A DNA stretch of 64,000 nt from Heterobasidion occidentale (Eukaryota; Basidiomycota; Agaricomycetes; Russulales; Bondarzewiaceae). Under the pieces are notes generated by a model. It was given only the letters and a program-made list of their open reading frames with translations. It was not told where the DNA came from and did no database searches. The stretch is taken from positions 372,001-436,000 of the forward strand of contig JBCAQO010000013.1 of assembly GCA_039111635.1 (NCBI GenBank). Direction: 5' to 3'. Positions 48,643 to 62,302 of this stretch are shown here, in pieces. Within the stretch, counting starts at the first letter, position 1, and each line of letters begins with the position of its first letter. A program made the translations under genes and the position numbers.

Positions 48643-50400
48643 ATGTCTCTCCAGCGTGGTCCATCAAGTCCAAGTGGGGATGAAGATACCACACTTTCCC
48701 GCATTGCTACCTTACAGAGTGAGTGATAGATTCAGGCTTGACTTTTATGAATGGTGATCTCATGTCTTAGACTCTTAGCTAGGGGCCGTCGATGGTTTGG
48801 AGGATATCATCAAGCTCTTAGTGATTAAAAACAAAGCCTACCTCGAATCCCTGGGCGAACGACGTGGTATTGCTTTGTGTACAGCGGCACATATTGGTTC
48901 TGAGTCTATCGTCAGGCATCTGCTCGAATGGGGAGCGGATCCAGATGACCATGGTGGATGTCATGGCACAGCTCTGCATGCGGCAGCCAGTTGTGGCTTC
49001 GAGGACATTGTTGAACTCCTGCTCGACTATGGAGCTGGTCCAAATGTCCAGGGCGGAGAATCTGGCAATGCACTGCAGGCAGCGGTAGCTAAGGGTTCTG
49101 AGACCATCTTCCAGATCTTGCTCAAAGAGGGAGCGGATCCGAATGTTAAAGGAGAGCGCGGTCGCACTGCAATTTATACGGCGGTCTCAGGAAAATCTTA
49201 CGCCATCGTCAAGCTCATGCTTGAGAGCGGCGCTAATCCAAATATCCAGGGCACAATATATGGAACTGCACTCCAGGCGGCGGCAGCTGAGGGTTCTGAG
49301 GCCATCGTCAAACTCCTGCTTGAGAAGGGAGCTGATCCATTTGTCCAGGGCAACTTTTATGTCCAGGGTAAATGCTATGTCACTGCACTACAGGCGGCGG
49401 CAGCAAAGGGTTCCGATGCCATCGTCAAGCTCCTGCTCGAGAAAGGAGCTGATCCGAATGTCAAGGGCGGACAATATGGCACTGCACTGCAGGTGGCGGC
49501 CTATGAAGGTTCCGAAGCTGTCGTCAAGCTCTTGCTCGAGAGTGGAGTCAATCCAAATGTACAGGGCGGACAATTTGGTACTGCGCTGCAGGCGGCAGTG
49601 GCTCAAGATTTTGAGGCCATTGTCAAGCTCCTGCTTGAGAAGGGAGCTGACCGAATGTCCAAAGCAGTTTTTACGTCCAGGGCAGACGCTATGGCACTGC
49701 ATTACAGGCAGCAGCAGCCGAGGGTTCCGAGGCCATCGTCAAGTCCCTGCTCGAGAGTGGAGTCGATCCAAATGTCCAGGGTGGAGAATATGGCACAGCG
49801 CTGCAGGCAGCAGCAGCTAGGGGTTCTGAGGCCATCGTCAAACTCCTGCTCGAGAAGGGAGCTGATCCAAATGTCCAGAGCAATTTTTGTGTCCATGGTA
49901 GACGCTATGTCACTGCACTACAGGCGGCGGCAGCCGAGGGTTCTGGGGCCATCGTCAAGCTCTTGCTCGACAGTGGAGTTGATCCAGATGTCCAGGGCGG
50001 ACAATTTGGCACTGCACTGCAGGTGGCGGTAGCTAAAGATTTTGAGGCCATTGTCAAGCTCCTGCTCGAGAGGGGAGCTGACCCAAGTGTCCAGGACACA
50101 ATACATGGCAATGTACTGCAGTTGGCGGCAGCTAAGGGTTCTGAGGCCATCGTCGAACTCCTGCTCGAGAGTGGAGTCGATCCAAATGTCCAGGACGGAG
50201 AATATGGCACCGCACTGCAGGCGGCCGCCTATGAAGCTTCCGAGTCTGTCGTCAAGCTCCTGCTCGAGAGCGGAGTCGACCCAAATGTCCAGGGCGGAAG
50301 CTATGGTAATGCGATGGCAGCCGCGCGCCATACGTGGCGGAGCGAGCACAGAAATGCAGTTATGAAGCTTCTTCTTGATTATGGTGCTGCTGATTCCTAG
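48643..50400 (+). CDS. Ankyrin-repeat protein, one apparent frameshift
   Basis: Protein made almost wholly of ankyrin repeats; likely a protein-binding scaffold, partner unknown. Exon 1 48643-48718 (MSLQRGPSSPSGDEDTTLS); the intron ends at the CTAG before 48783; exon 2 runs to the TAG at 50400. About 15-16 repeats of 33-34 residues with the pattern GTALQAAAxxGSEAIVKLLLExGADPNVQGG. The repeats are very similar at DNA level, suggesting recent expansion or conversion. Three repeats carry an extra short F-Y-V-Q-G-like linker near 49351, 49665 and 49880. One base is missing at 49650/49651 (GCTGACCG where other repeats have GCTGATCCG), shifting the frame between repeats 8 and 9. Both halves otherwise stay open. 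No NACHT or other effector domain is visible upstream. Confidence 0.85.
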
Positions 50401-52127
50401 CGTTTGCGTAATTGTTTTTGTATCTGTCTTGTAGGTGTCGCTGTTTTGCCTGGTTTTGTGACAAGTGCCGAAATCTATGTACTAGCAGAGGCTATCACAC
50501 GGCCGGTAGTGCGGTCGCGAATCTTCCTTTCTTTCTTCCATACATGAGGGTCCATTCACCCGTCTACATGTTTGTCCATCAGTCTGTCTCCAATCGCATT
50601 TTCCAAGTCTTATCGTCTATATTGCTTGTAGTGATTGCTTTGCTATCAGTCTTCTTGCCAAACCATCAGTTACGAGCGCGACTATGTAGCTGTCTTGAAT
50701 TCAATGTTCTTCTCGCCAGTGAATTTCACAGGCAGGTGTAAAGCTCGATAAATTCACAGACCGAGTCCCAGGAGCCGATCATTCAACTTAAGTGGTTGCA
50801 CACAAAACTACAAGGAAGGAACCAGATGAAGGAAGATTGGAGCCCTCGTGAGAGGAGTAGGACTTGAATGGCAGAGTGCGAACCTTGCGACTCACGCTGC
50901 AGGATAGCATGGGAAGCGAATACGGACCTGCACCAGTCCCACATTATCTAGAATCTTAAACATCCCGAGTCCTAGGATCAGCCCGCCGAAAATAAAACAT
51001 ATATCCATGATCGCTCGCGCCCTGATTGGCGGACACATCGAGCTCACATTGTCTATGGAGCGGGCGTTGATGGGCAACATATGCGTGAGCCCTCACTAAG
51101 AGCACAAATCGCTGTCTCTGAAACATGATTAGAATCGTGGAGTGCCAGCCCCTTGAACTGACCGCACTCACCGGACTTGTTCATTTTCGCAACAAGGAGT
51201 CTCGATATTTCCTGGTCGTCTTGATCACTTTGCTGGACTTGAAAGGCCGGCGGATGCACGAAGATGCGCAGTAGTGCACACTGTGTACGTGTGTGGGGTG
51301 ATGACGACGCTGACAGAGTTGAGAACGGTGATGCTGCTGCGTCGGAATTGGCGACATTTCCAGATGAGAGCGGCAGAGCTGTGGACCTATCATCATCTGA
51401 CGCTGTAATCCGGACCATGGTCAAGTCGGCCATATCTGCAACAAAAGTAACAGGTTAAGCCTGTCATGAAGACCACGGTGCCCGTCCATCGGGACGAAGA
51501 GTAGATGAGTTGGACGCCTGATCACAGGGCAGCGTAGCTGGCATATTTTTCACGTTTTCCACGTCTTCCCCGAGCGCAAACGCCATCCTCACGCTCGCGA
51601 GCACAGGCTCCGCCGTCGTCTGTGTTCTTGCACACACGCCCAACCCACCTGGCCAGTTTCGCGTGCATATGTCACAGGTTTGCGCGAATACGAACGTCGT
51701 GAGTCCAGAACAGACGAAGCTTCACAGTACCCGCGCTGAGGAGTGCACGGGAGGCGCCGGAGGGCATAAAGATCGAGCTCGAGGAGAGACACGAGGGGCG
51801 CTGTGATTAGACCTTTGGAAGAAAGAAAAGATAGGGATTTCACAATCTTTCAATCCGTGTACTTGCCTCCACCGCGCCCGGAAATAGCCTAATCAGCGTG
51901 GAGAGAGATGCTACATTGATGTGCCTTCTGAGAATCTGAGTAGATATGTATCTTGTTTTACTTCTGCTCGGTATGTGATTGTCCACAGTGGTGGTACATA
52001 GTGAAACAAGACGCACCTCAGCCATCAAACGCGCTTTTCCTAAGGGCCACGATGTGTCTCATCCGCACCCGTCGCTCTCGTCTCTTCTCGTGAACAGTCT
52101 CTGCTCCTTTTCTGCCTTGATAGGGCG
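50401..52127. other. 1.7 kb without a confident gene
   Basis: A minus-strand stretch at about 50930-51090 encodes a hydrophobic segment (ICFIFGGLILGLGMFKILDN) bounded by plausible splice signals, and 51190-51430 could be an upstream exon. I could not assemble a frame-consistent model or name a family. It may be a decayed membrane-protein gene. Confidence 0.35.
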
Positions 52128-52420
52128 CGGAGGCGGAAGATGACAGGGGACGAGATCAACGAGCTGCTGGCCTGGGAGCAGCAGCGCGCGCTTGTGTTTG
52201 CGGAGTACGGGCTAAGACGCTGGAGAAGTGGACACCCCTCGTGCGCGCAACTCTGTGGACTGAATGATCGCGTGCGCGTGGCGCAACGCGCGCACGGGGC
52301 GGTACGCTGTGAGCGAGGACATGGCCCCGAACGCGGCTCGCAACCTGCGTTCAGCGAAGAGGTGCCGGAGGCGTGGGAGAAGGTGAGGGAGGGCTCTGCC
52401 GGTGAAGGCTGTTGAGAGGT
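52128..52420 (+). pseudogene. Relic of a second six-hairpin glycosidase-like gene
   Basis: Short degenerate match to 47050-47500 of the glycosidase gene. The string GACGAGATCAACGAGCTGCT leads into GCCTGGGAGCAG, then GTGTTTGCGGAGTACG, GGAGAAGTGG, GTGGCGCAACGCG, GTGAGCGAGGACATGGCCCC and GGTGAGGGAGGG. Blocks are in the same order and orientation but with internal deletions and frame changes. Nothing of the gene's 5' third is nearby. Confidence 0.8.
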
Positions 52421-52682
52421 ACGATGAATATGCCTGTCGCCTTGCCATCGAAACGACCCCAACATGTGCGATGATGTTCTTATCTTCTAAACAAGGATCG
52501 GATCACAAGCCAATGTGTATTTTTAGCTGGCTTAGAGCGCGGAGGACTGAGTGAAGAGTGAGGACCATGCTGGACCATGTGGCGTGTGGATTGAAGACGA
52601 CAACTTGCAATCATTCGACGTGGGAACGCGTCGTCGAGTCCCCTTTCCCTCCGACTACCACAGAGCTGCCAGTCAGACCAGC

Positions 52683-54041
52683 ATGCCTTGGGACACCATC
52701 AAGCTGAACGATGGTAAGTGTTCTCCCTTTCGATTGAGAGCGATTTTAAATTGGACGGCATCCAGGACATGCCATTCCGAGCATAGCGTTCGGAACCTGG
52801 ACGCTTGGGAATGGGCAGGGACCCATTGACCAGGTCGATCAAGCGCTCAGCATTCGGTTTCAACCACATAGGTGTGTTAGTGACACCGTCATGTCCTATG
52901 GGACCCAAGCTCTTACAACTTCTGCAGATACCGCGCAAAGCTACAGGAATGAGCGGGAAGCTGGCCAGGCTTTTCGTGAAAGCGGCCTCTCACGCTCCGA
53001 TGTATTCATAACGACGAAATATTCTGGGTTGAACGGTTTGGACATTGAGACATCTATACAGAACAGCCTAAAAAACGTGAGTATCTACCCTTGATTGTTG
53101 CAAACTGCAAATATCGTTTTGAACTCCTCGCGGATGCACATAGCTAGGCGTGTCATATGTCGACCTGTACCTGATTCACCACCCCCGCCTCGCCACTCCT
53201 GATATCCCCACCGCCTGGGCGAAGATGGAAAAAATTAAAAATGACGGCTTGGCGAAGTATGGTCCAGTCTCCTATTCTTCCGTGCGCTGTCGACTTATGA
53301 GAGGTTCTAGGAGTATTGGTGTCAGTAACTTTGGAGTGACGGAACTACAAGTCCTCATCGCGTCCGCAAAGATCAAGCCAGCTGCTAACCAGGTCTGTGT
53401 AAACGCTCGACACCTCCGTGCCTTAAATTCATCGACACCGTCCCTCATCTAGATTCTTCTTCATTACGTTTACGCCAAACAAGCTCCCATTTTGTCATAC
53501 GCAGCTCAGCACGGCATCGTCATTGAGGCTTACAGCGCTCTGATGTAAGACCCGGTTTGTTTACCCGTTTTGTCTCTTCACTGATATCAATGACATGGAC
53601 ATCAGTCCCATCACACACCAGCCTGGTGGACCAGTTGATAAGCCTGTGAACGCCATCGCGTCTCGTCTCAATGCGACAGCAGACCAGGTGCTCCTTGCCT
53701 GGGTAAAAGCCAAGGGTGCTGTTGTTGTCACGTAAGTCCCCTCTCGAGGCACTGAACCCATACCAATGCGTTGCCTTGCAATATATTCAGGACAAGCTCA
53801 AAAAAGGCTCGCCTGGAGGGCTATCTCTCCGCGGCTAACCTTGGTTCGTGGTTTCTCTATCATCTTTGCCCATGTGTCCTCATACCGTATACTCACCTCC
53901 TCAGCGTTGACCGAGGACGACGTTGCTGCTATTGACGCGGCGGGGGTGAGAGGCACTCGTCAACAGACTGCGCGCACGGTATTGCGCCGTGCCGCAGTTG
54001 TCATGCTTGTGGTGCAGCCGCACTCAGGATGTGTGGAATGA
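52683..54041 (+). CDS. Aldo-keto reductase
   Basis: NAD(P)H-dependent carbonyl reductase of the AKR superfamily. Start ATG 52683 (MPWDTIKLNDG). Exons join to give HAIPSIAFGTWTLGNGQ, then the active-site block DTAQSYRNE (Asp and Tyr of the tetrad), VFITTKYSG (Lys), VSYVDLYLIHHP (His), SIGVSNFG, AANQILLHYVYAKQAPIL, GIVIEAYSAL and ADQVLLAWVKAKGAVVVT, with a coenzyme-binding TSSKKARLEGYLSA. The block before the Asp reads correctly only if one base is dropped near 52854 (CATTCGG where CATCGG keeps SIGFNHI in frame). The tail after AAIDAAG ends at 54041 and contains a possible short hydrophobic segment (AAVVMLVVQ). Confidence 0.82.
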
Positions 54042-54997
54042 TACGGTTTGGGTTGTAGGTGTCTCTTCTGATTGTGTGTGTATTTTAGCAGAACTAGACT
54101 GAGCATGTACATGTACCTTGCTGTTGGGTTTGCGTTCTGGTTATTGGATGCTACTGATGATGTTCATGATGAAGAATCAGATGTAGTTTGCGCGAGTCGC
54201 TCTGTGCGCGCAGTGACTTCTGAACAATATAGTCTCTGCGAGCCAAAGCAGAGACAGTTCGCCTGTTTGGGTTGATCATACTTCCTGGATTTTAGGCATT
54301 TCCGCTGACTGATGATGTGATGTCATCCCCATCCTTGCCGGCATGAATCCTGGACGCCAGCAGCGATCTGAACTCTGTAGAACCTTATCACAAGTATAGA
54401 CCGGTGGTATACCTCTCAAGGCACTCACTGCCATGTACTTGTCTCTCGTCTTTGTTTGTATCATCGTCAACAGTGGGATCAGAGCGTGAATTTGTGATGG
54501 TCAAGCACCACATATAGCTTAGTCATACACTTATGATTCTGACGCACGTCCTGCTCGATCGCTGCTTTGCCTTCTCCAACATCCAATGCTGCTGATTTTC
54601 ATCGCAAATCGAAGATTTTCTACATGTATGCGGGCGCTCGTCTCAGATGGGATTCCGGTATCATCAAACGCAGGTGGGTAAAGAGACTGAGCATTATTAG
54701 GTTGGAATACAACCAAAGCTGAACATTTTGTGTCGACCCTCACGAGCATCTAGTATCATTGGCCGACGATCTATCTGGGCGTCTATCAGGACCGTCGAGA
54801 GAGCATCTTAGTCTCATATAAGTTAAGCGCCATTACAAGGGTCAATCCCAGCTAGGGCCTGTAATCAACTTGCTGAACAATCCATGATTGTTTGAACGCC
54901 CGACCGTATATATAAAGTCTGTCTTCATGGCATGCGGCGCTTCACTATCTTCGAGAATCGCCTCCTTCCAGGATTCTTTTTTTGGCGTCTATTCGCC
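54042..54997. other. Intergenic, nothing identified
   Basis: 956 bp. Short ORFs only, none with family signal; presumably the 3' region of the AKR gene and the promoter of the next gene. Confidence 0.5.
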
Positions 54998-56292
<1,295 letters not shown>

Positions 56293-56892
56293 AAGATCAA
56301 ATGCAGAAATGTAACATGCACACACAGATAAATGGTTGTGAGAAGATTCACCGTAATTTTCTAGCAGCTTGGCAATGATCATGGTGCGTTTTCCACTAAG
56401 GCATGACGGCAGGAAAGTATCAGTGCTGTCGTATAGAGAGTTCGATGGCCATCACGATCGCCTTGCATGAGGAAACAACATTGGGTCCATAAGAATGTTG
56501 CGTGGAGTTGCAGGAAGTGCAGATGCCGATGGTGGGGGACAGCTGCACTAGAACCTCATCGTTTCTTAAGACATTGGAATGCCAGACGAAGATAAGTTGA
56601 ATAGCTCCTACATCTTCTCCCTATTATTTGTTTGAATGGGAACGGCTTGTCGTCTGGTATCTAAGGCTTGAATCAGATATATCTACTCGGCCAGGGTGGC
56701 CCTAAGAATTGATCACATATAGCTCAAATGGCTAACTCGGGGGTTGGTGCAGGCATCCCTTTGTTCCTGTACTCGCCGCTGTGTTTCAAAATCGGAGCTC
56801 AACTAATTAGTAGGCCTGGAACGCACCTTCTGCAACCTTCAACCGCCCCTCACATCGTTCAACTGGGTCTTGGAACCATCCACACGCTCATC
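56293..56892. other. Intergenic, nothing identified
   Basis: 600 bp between the OYE stop and the dynamin-like start. No repeat or RNA gene recognised. Confidence 0.5.
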
Positions 56893-59800
56893 ATGACCTC
56901 AGACATTTCGCGTCCGTCACACCACCCGGAACAACTGTCAAAGAGCAAGTACGCGGAAAGTCGAAAGAACTCCTGGAATTGGTCAAGCAATTACGCGCCA
57001 TGGGTACCATGTTCACCGCTCTGCTTGTCATTATACGCGTTAATCAGTATCGGCATTTGTCTCCCAGAGCTCAGGCAGACCTCGATTTACCTCGCATCGT
57101 GGTCATAGGAAATCAATCTGCGGGTGCGTTTATACGCTTCTCAAATTTATCACTGAGGCTCAATTCTTCGTTTACACTACAAAGGGAAGAGTAGTGTTGT
57201 TGAGGCTATATCAGGGGTATGTGTTGTTGTTCAGAACTGTTTGGAAAGTGGAAATTGCAACTTTGGCTCAGATAAACGTACCACGAGATGCAGGAACATG
57301 CACACGTTGTCCTATGGAATGTCGCCTCTCGTCTTCAACAGGCCCGTGGTCTTGCCAGGTGTCCATTCGATGGGAGTTCGATTCGAAAGGCAATCGTAAA
57401 GTAGGCCGTCCATTCGATGCCATTAACCAAACGCTCACCTTGTCATGTAGGAAGAAGTTTCGGAGGTCCCTTTTGGCAACGCAATCACAAACAAGAGCGA
57501 TGTTGAACTCGCATTACGCCGAGCGCAGGCTGCTGTCCTCAACCCACACCTCGACCCCCCACAGCTGTTAGCGATGAGCGCGGAACAGCTTCAGAGCGGA
57601 ATCAAATCGGGCAGGAAGGCTTTGCCATTCTCGCGTAACGTTGTTTGTGTTGATCTTGAAGGTCCTGACTTGACCGATCTTGCTTTCATCGATCTTCCGG
57701 GTGCTCATTCCGCGACCTTCATCCATAGAAAATAAATGCTGATCTAGGTGGACAGGTATCATCCAGAACGCCGAGCCTGACGTCGTCAAACTTGTCGAAG
57801 ATCTAGTAGTGTCTCATATAGAAGGCAACTGCCTGATTTTAGTCGCTTTGCCCATGATAGGTATTTTTGGGTAAACCGTTTTACAGGAAGGTGTTAACAG
57901 TCTTGTCATAGATGATATTGAAAATCAGAAGGCCCTCAGGCTTGCACACCAAGCAGACCTTGAGGGGAAGCGGACAATAGGTAAAGTAACCGCCCTTGCA
58001 TGTAGTTGGCAAAACACCAAACCTAACCTTTTACCATCGGTCACGCTATCTTCAGGCGTTCTCACGAAGCCCGACATGCTTTCGTCTGGTACAAAAGCTC
58101 GCAACCTTTGGCTCGACGTCATCGAGGGGCGCCGCAGCCCTTTGTTACACGGCTATTATTGCACGCGTCAACCTGATGATGCGGAGCGTGCCAAGGATGT
58201 CACATCAGCTCATGCACGCCACACTGAGGCTACCTTCTTCGAGACCAATGCCCTTGGTCTACTTCCGCACACAAGCATCGATTTGGTATTCCCAACTTGG
58301 TGGCGACTCTAAGCGCATTATTGGAGAAAATCATTAAGGACACGTATGGCGTTTCCCAGAAAAATCAAGGATGTCAATTGATATATGCATTGAATACGCA
58401 GGTTACCGAGGGTCAGTGCTGAGGCGACTAACCACTTGGAATTATGCGACCGCGAACTCTCTGACATGCCGGAACCTATGATTGGTGAGCCAACAACATA
58501 TATGCTCAAGTGAGTTCATTGTCGTCTGCGATCATTGTTCAGCTGCTGATTTCAATATGCGCAGCCTTGTTACAACTTTCTGCACCACGGTGGATCATTA
58601 TGCCCGAGGCACGCAATCTTTTGAGCGTCTGATTCAAGAGAATAGGAGCATTTTTAGGACATTCAAGAGCGCCATTCGTTCTACTGCCCCTAATTTCGTT
58701 CCATATATCAGGAAAGAAGGCATACCCTCCACCTTCCAGAACTACATCGGTGATGGTGAAGACGAAGGTCCTGGAGAGGGTCTCATCAGCAAAGATTCGT
58801 ACTTCTATTTGGACGATATGACAGGCATATAAACAAGTACGTGACTCTTCGCCGCAGTCTGGATCGTAAGATGACCAGGTCTCGCGACCATCTCGCGTCG
58901 ATAGGTCTATCACCCGAGAGTTACCTGACAACGTACCTTTCCCTGCGAAGGTCACGCTCATCGATGCGTTTCAGAGCCAGTGGGAGGCTGCCGCCCATAT
59001 ATGCTTCGATCTCGTTCGGACGTTATGGTCGAAGTACTGTTTACGTGTATGAAGGCCACCTTTATAGGTGGGAGAACTTGTATGCACATCTCCGGTGAGT
59101 ATCGTTCCTGTGCTTCGGCGCGTGGAAAGCATGCTTACTTGTCAAAATCTATCATTTCTACAGCGCCTATGTGAATGAGTTGGTGAAGTCTTGCTACGCA
59201 GAGTGCCAGCAATATATTGCTACAATGCTGGAAGTTGAGCGTGCTCCATTCACGCAAAACACGCATTATCTGCAAACTTGCACAGATAAGTGGCTTGTTC
59301 ACTATAGCCAGGCTAGAGCGGGCAACGCTGTCATCGCACAGGGCAGCAGCCCTCCGCCCGCGAAGAAATCGAAGATTATGGATGCTGATGGGTCGGCCAT
59401 TCCCCACATTGCCCAAAAGGCGCCATCGCCACTCGCGCCGCCCGCTCAGTCTCCAGCTGCGAGAAAGACGCCGGCTGGCTCATCGGCAACTAAGAACGGG
59501 GCCGCGGCGGCCCGCGGCGGCGGGTTTCCTGGGCTCACATTCACCGGCCTGTCCTCTGCACCATCGCCTTTCGGCGCTTCGGCTGCTGCTTCCGCATCGT
59601 CTACTAGAAACGCAAATCCGTTCACGTTTGGAGGGTCGGGTACGACCGCTGCGGCTGCGACTTTTAACGTTTCGATAGCTAGCAACGCCGGCCCTGCGTC
59701 GCCCGCTCAAGCTCAGCCTACTCCGGCGTCGCCCGCGCAGGCTCGGTCTACTCCTGCTAGCATCCCTGCTCCATCCTTGTCTGATGTCGACACCGCCCAG

Positions 59801-60322
59801 AAGGTCAACACTGCTTTGGCCGCCCTCGCTGAGCTCGGCTACACCGGCCTGAAGGCGGAGGACCTGGGAAAGCTGAACCCTGTGGATGAATACCAAACCG
59901 AGTTGGAGGTTATGGTCGAAGTTCGGGGATATTTCCAGGTCGCTTACAAGGTAAAGAACCCGCGGCCCGTCGCCTATCCGTGCAAAGCTGACACGATCGC
60001 GCTCGCGCTCGCCCGCAGAGAGTCATCGACAACATCCCGTCGCTGATCGACCACATGTTCGTCAAAGCGTGAGTTGTCCACCATAGCTCTGCAAGCTACC
60101 GTGTCTTTAACGACGGAGTGCCATCATCTTTCCTCTAGGATCAAGAACAAGCTCCAGACCTTCCTCATCAACAAGATGGCTCTGGGTGCCCCGGATGCCC
60201 CCCAGCGCTGCGCGCGCCTCTTGGCGGAAGACCCGAACATCGTAGCCCGGCGCGATGAGCTCACGCTCCGCAAGAAACGACTCGAGAACGTCCGCGCCGA
60301 ACTCTACAACTTTGGGCTGTGA
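56893..60322 (+). CDS. Mx-like dynamin-family GTPase with FG-rich insert
   Basis: Large GTPase of the dynamin/Mx group, which self-assembles and remodels membranes or binds ribonucleoprotein targets. Many short introns. GTPase motifs: P-loop GNQSAG|KSS split by an intron near 57125-57186, VPRDAGTCTRCP (switch I), FIDLPG (near 57690), TKPD (near 58066). Stalk blocks: RNLWLDVIEGRRSPLLHGYY, ERLIQENRSIFRTFKSAI, FYLDDM, CYAECQQYIATMLEVE. The GTPase effector end has ALAALAELGYTG, VEVRGYFQVAYKRVIDNIP, KNKLQTFLINKMALG, RLAEDP-type LLAEDPNIVARRDEL and terminal LYNFGL. Between stalk parts, about 59335-59790, lies a ~150-residue Ala/Pro/Ser/Gly-rich insert with NLS-like PPPAKKSK and FG-type motifs. The N-terminus is unresolved: ATG 56893 is out of frame with KSKELLELVKQL, implying a missed splice or an indel. 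Confidence 0.83.
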
Positions 60323-60689
60323 TCTCTGGAACGTTATATGCAGTAGTGCATCTTTGGCATTGGCTACCATACACATGTTGGTTATTAGACTGTCATTTAC
60401 AGTGTTCAATACATCTGTTGACCTGATAGAAATCGTCCTAGAGTGGTCCTCTGACGGCTTTCTTCTGGTCTCTGTGTTCTCACAATTGTCCTTATGATGT
60501 GCGACTGACGGACTCCATATAATGCATTAAGAAGGAAGAGAAGGGAAGACCGAAAAAAAACCTCGTACACCAATGCCCACTTGCACGTACGAAGCGACCC
60601 GCCGCCCTCGCCAACTGAGCAGTATCCCCAAGTCCTATGGCGCCTCCAGACTCGACGAAGAGGTGCCCTCAATCATAGAGAGCGAAGGA
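60323..60689. other. Convergent intergenic region (dynamin-like / sdhB)
   Basis: 367 bp between two stop codons; presumably two 3' untranslated regions. Nothing else recognised. Confidence 0.6.
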
Positions 60690-62031
60690 TCAGTCGGCGG
60701 CGAGCTCGAGCTTGATCTTCGCGATGGCCTCGGCGGGGTTGAGTCCCTTCGGGCAGGTACGAGCGCCTAGATACCGAAAGCAAAGAGGGAATTCAATAAT
60801 TATCTCGTGAGGGAATAGTAGACGCGTGAAGCGGATCTGTGGTAGGGAGAGACGACACGCACAGTTAAAGATGGTGTGGCAGCGGTACAAGCTCATCTCA
60901 TTCTGAAGCTTCTCCTTCCTCTGCGGGCCATACGAGTCCTATTCCGTTCGGGGAAAAAGCCAAAGCCTTGTCAGCCTCATGCGTTTGGAAAGAAACAGAC
61001 AGATGAAGGCAAAACGGGAAATGGCCAGCGACCAGAGTGTCTACAGCGCAGAAACCGACTTACACGTGAATCCGCGATCCAACGGTACGCCTGCATGAGC
61101 GCCGCGGGACCGAGGTACTCGTCCTGGTTCCACCAGTACGACGGGCACGACGTCGAGCAGCACGCGCACAGGATGCACTCGTACATCCCGTCGAGCTTGC
61201 GGCGGTCCTCTGGCGACTGCAAGAACTCGCCCTGTGCGGGCGGGTTGTCGTTCTGCAAGTACGGCTCGATGGACTTATATTGCTTGTAGAACTGCGTCAG
61301 ATCCGGGACGAGGTCCTTGACGATATACACTAAAGGAAGGGAGCGCGGAGGTCAGATAGGGCGCGCGAAGAGGTGGGGATCAATGCGGCGAAGCGGAGAG
61401 TCGGGGAGGGTCGGAGGTGCTCGGTACGAGGCTGCGAGACGCGCAGAGTGGTTTGGGGCGTGCACAAGGTCTCGTCAAACGGTCGTAACATGGCACAAAC
61501 ACTCACTGTGCGGAAGAGGGTAGATCTTCGAGTCCTTGTTCTCGGTTCGATCAATTCTGCACAAGCAGGCGAGGGTGTTCTGGCCGTTGATGTTCATCGC
61601 GCATGAACCACAGATGCCCTCTCGACACGACCGACGGAAGGTCAGTGTGGGGTCAATCTCGTTCTTAATTTTGATGAGGGCGTCGAGAACCTGGGGCCGG
61701 CGTCATGAACTGCGCGCCCGAGGTAACCGCATCGGTACTCACCATTGGACCGCACTCGTTCAGATTGATGTTGTAGGACTGAAGCTCCGGCTTCTTCTCA
61801 GGCTGATCTGGGTTCTACAAAAAGACCAAAAAACATCATTCAGCACAACCCCCTAACCGATCCCGCACCAAACCCGAAACGAAATCCCACCCAGCGGTAG
61901 ATCTTGAACTCCTTATTCAGGACCGGCTTCTCCGTTGGCACTGCCTGACGTGTCGCGGCAGACGACGCAAAGCCGCGCACCGCTGCACGCCTGAAATTGT
62001 TCGTAGCGCACCTTGCGACGAGGGACTGCAT
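60690..62031 (-). CDS. SDH2: Succinate dehydrogenase iron-sulfur subunit (complex II, SdhB)
   Basis: Electron-transfer subunit of mitochondrial complex II. Start ATG 62031 gives a presequence ([20 protein letters not shown]). Exons splice in phase to [37 protein letters not shown] ([2Fe-2S] cysteines, then CLCRID), an exon with [17 protein letters not shown] ([4Fe-4S] start), [20 protein letters not shown], then [17 protein letters not shown] split by a 90-bp intron ([3Fe-4S] and last [4Fe-4S] ligands). The His of RCHTIFNC, the residue changed in carboxin-resistant fungi, is wild type. Five or more introns, all GT-AG, and every junction checked closes in frame. It sits between two dynamin-like genes with which it has no obvious functional link. 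Confidence 0.95.
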
Positions 62032-62302
62032 TGCGAGGATGATGATGGTTGAGGAGAAGGACAAGTCGGTGCGATGGACGACCGGGATCGGCTGGCTCGT
62101 TTGTCGCGTGAATTCGGAATCTGGGGACCGGCCGGCCGTTCAAGCTCCGACCGCCCAATCACACCCGTCCCGTTCTCAATCACCTCCAGTATTCGTGTTT
62201 TTCTCGTACTACCCATTCCAAACGTTACAGCAATGATGCATGATGGTCCACCAGACACGGTCAACAGAAAGGTGATAAGCTAAATGTCTCAGGTGCGGAA
62301 AT

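Noticed and set aside
48900..50350. CRISPR-like regular repeats
   Set aside because: About 100-bp period, coding, with ankyrin consensus in every unit; no spacers, and the host is eukaryotic.
50892..51433. Minus-strand membrane-protein gene
   Set aside because: There is a hydrophobic segment and possible splice sites, but no frame-consistent multi-exon model or family match; left as an unresolved stretch.
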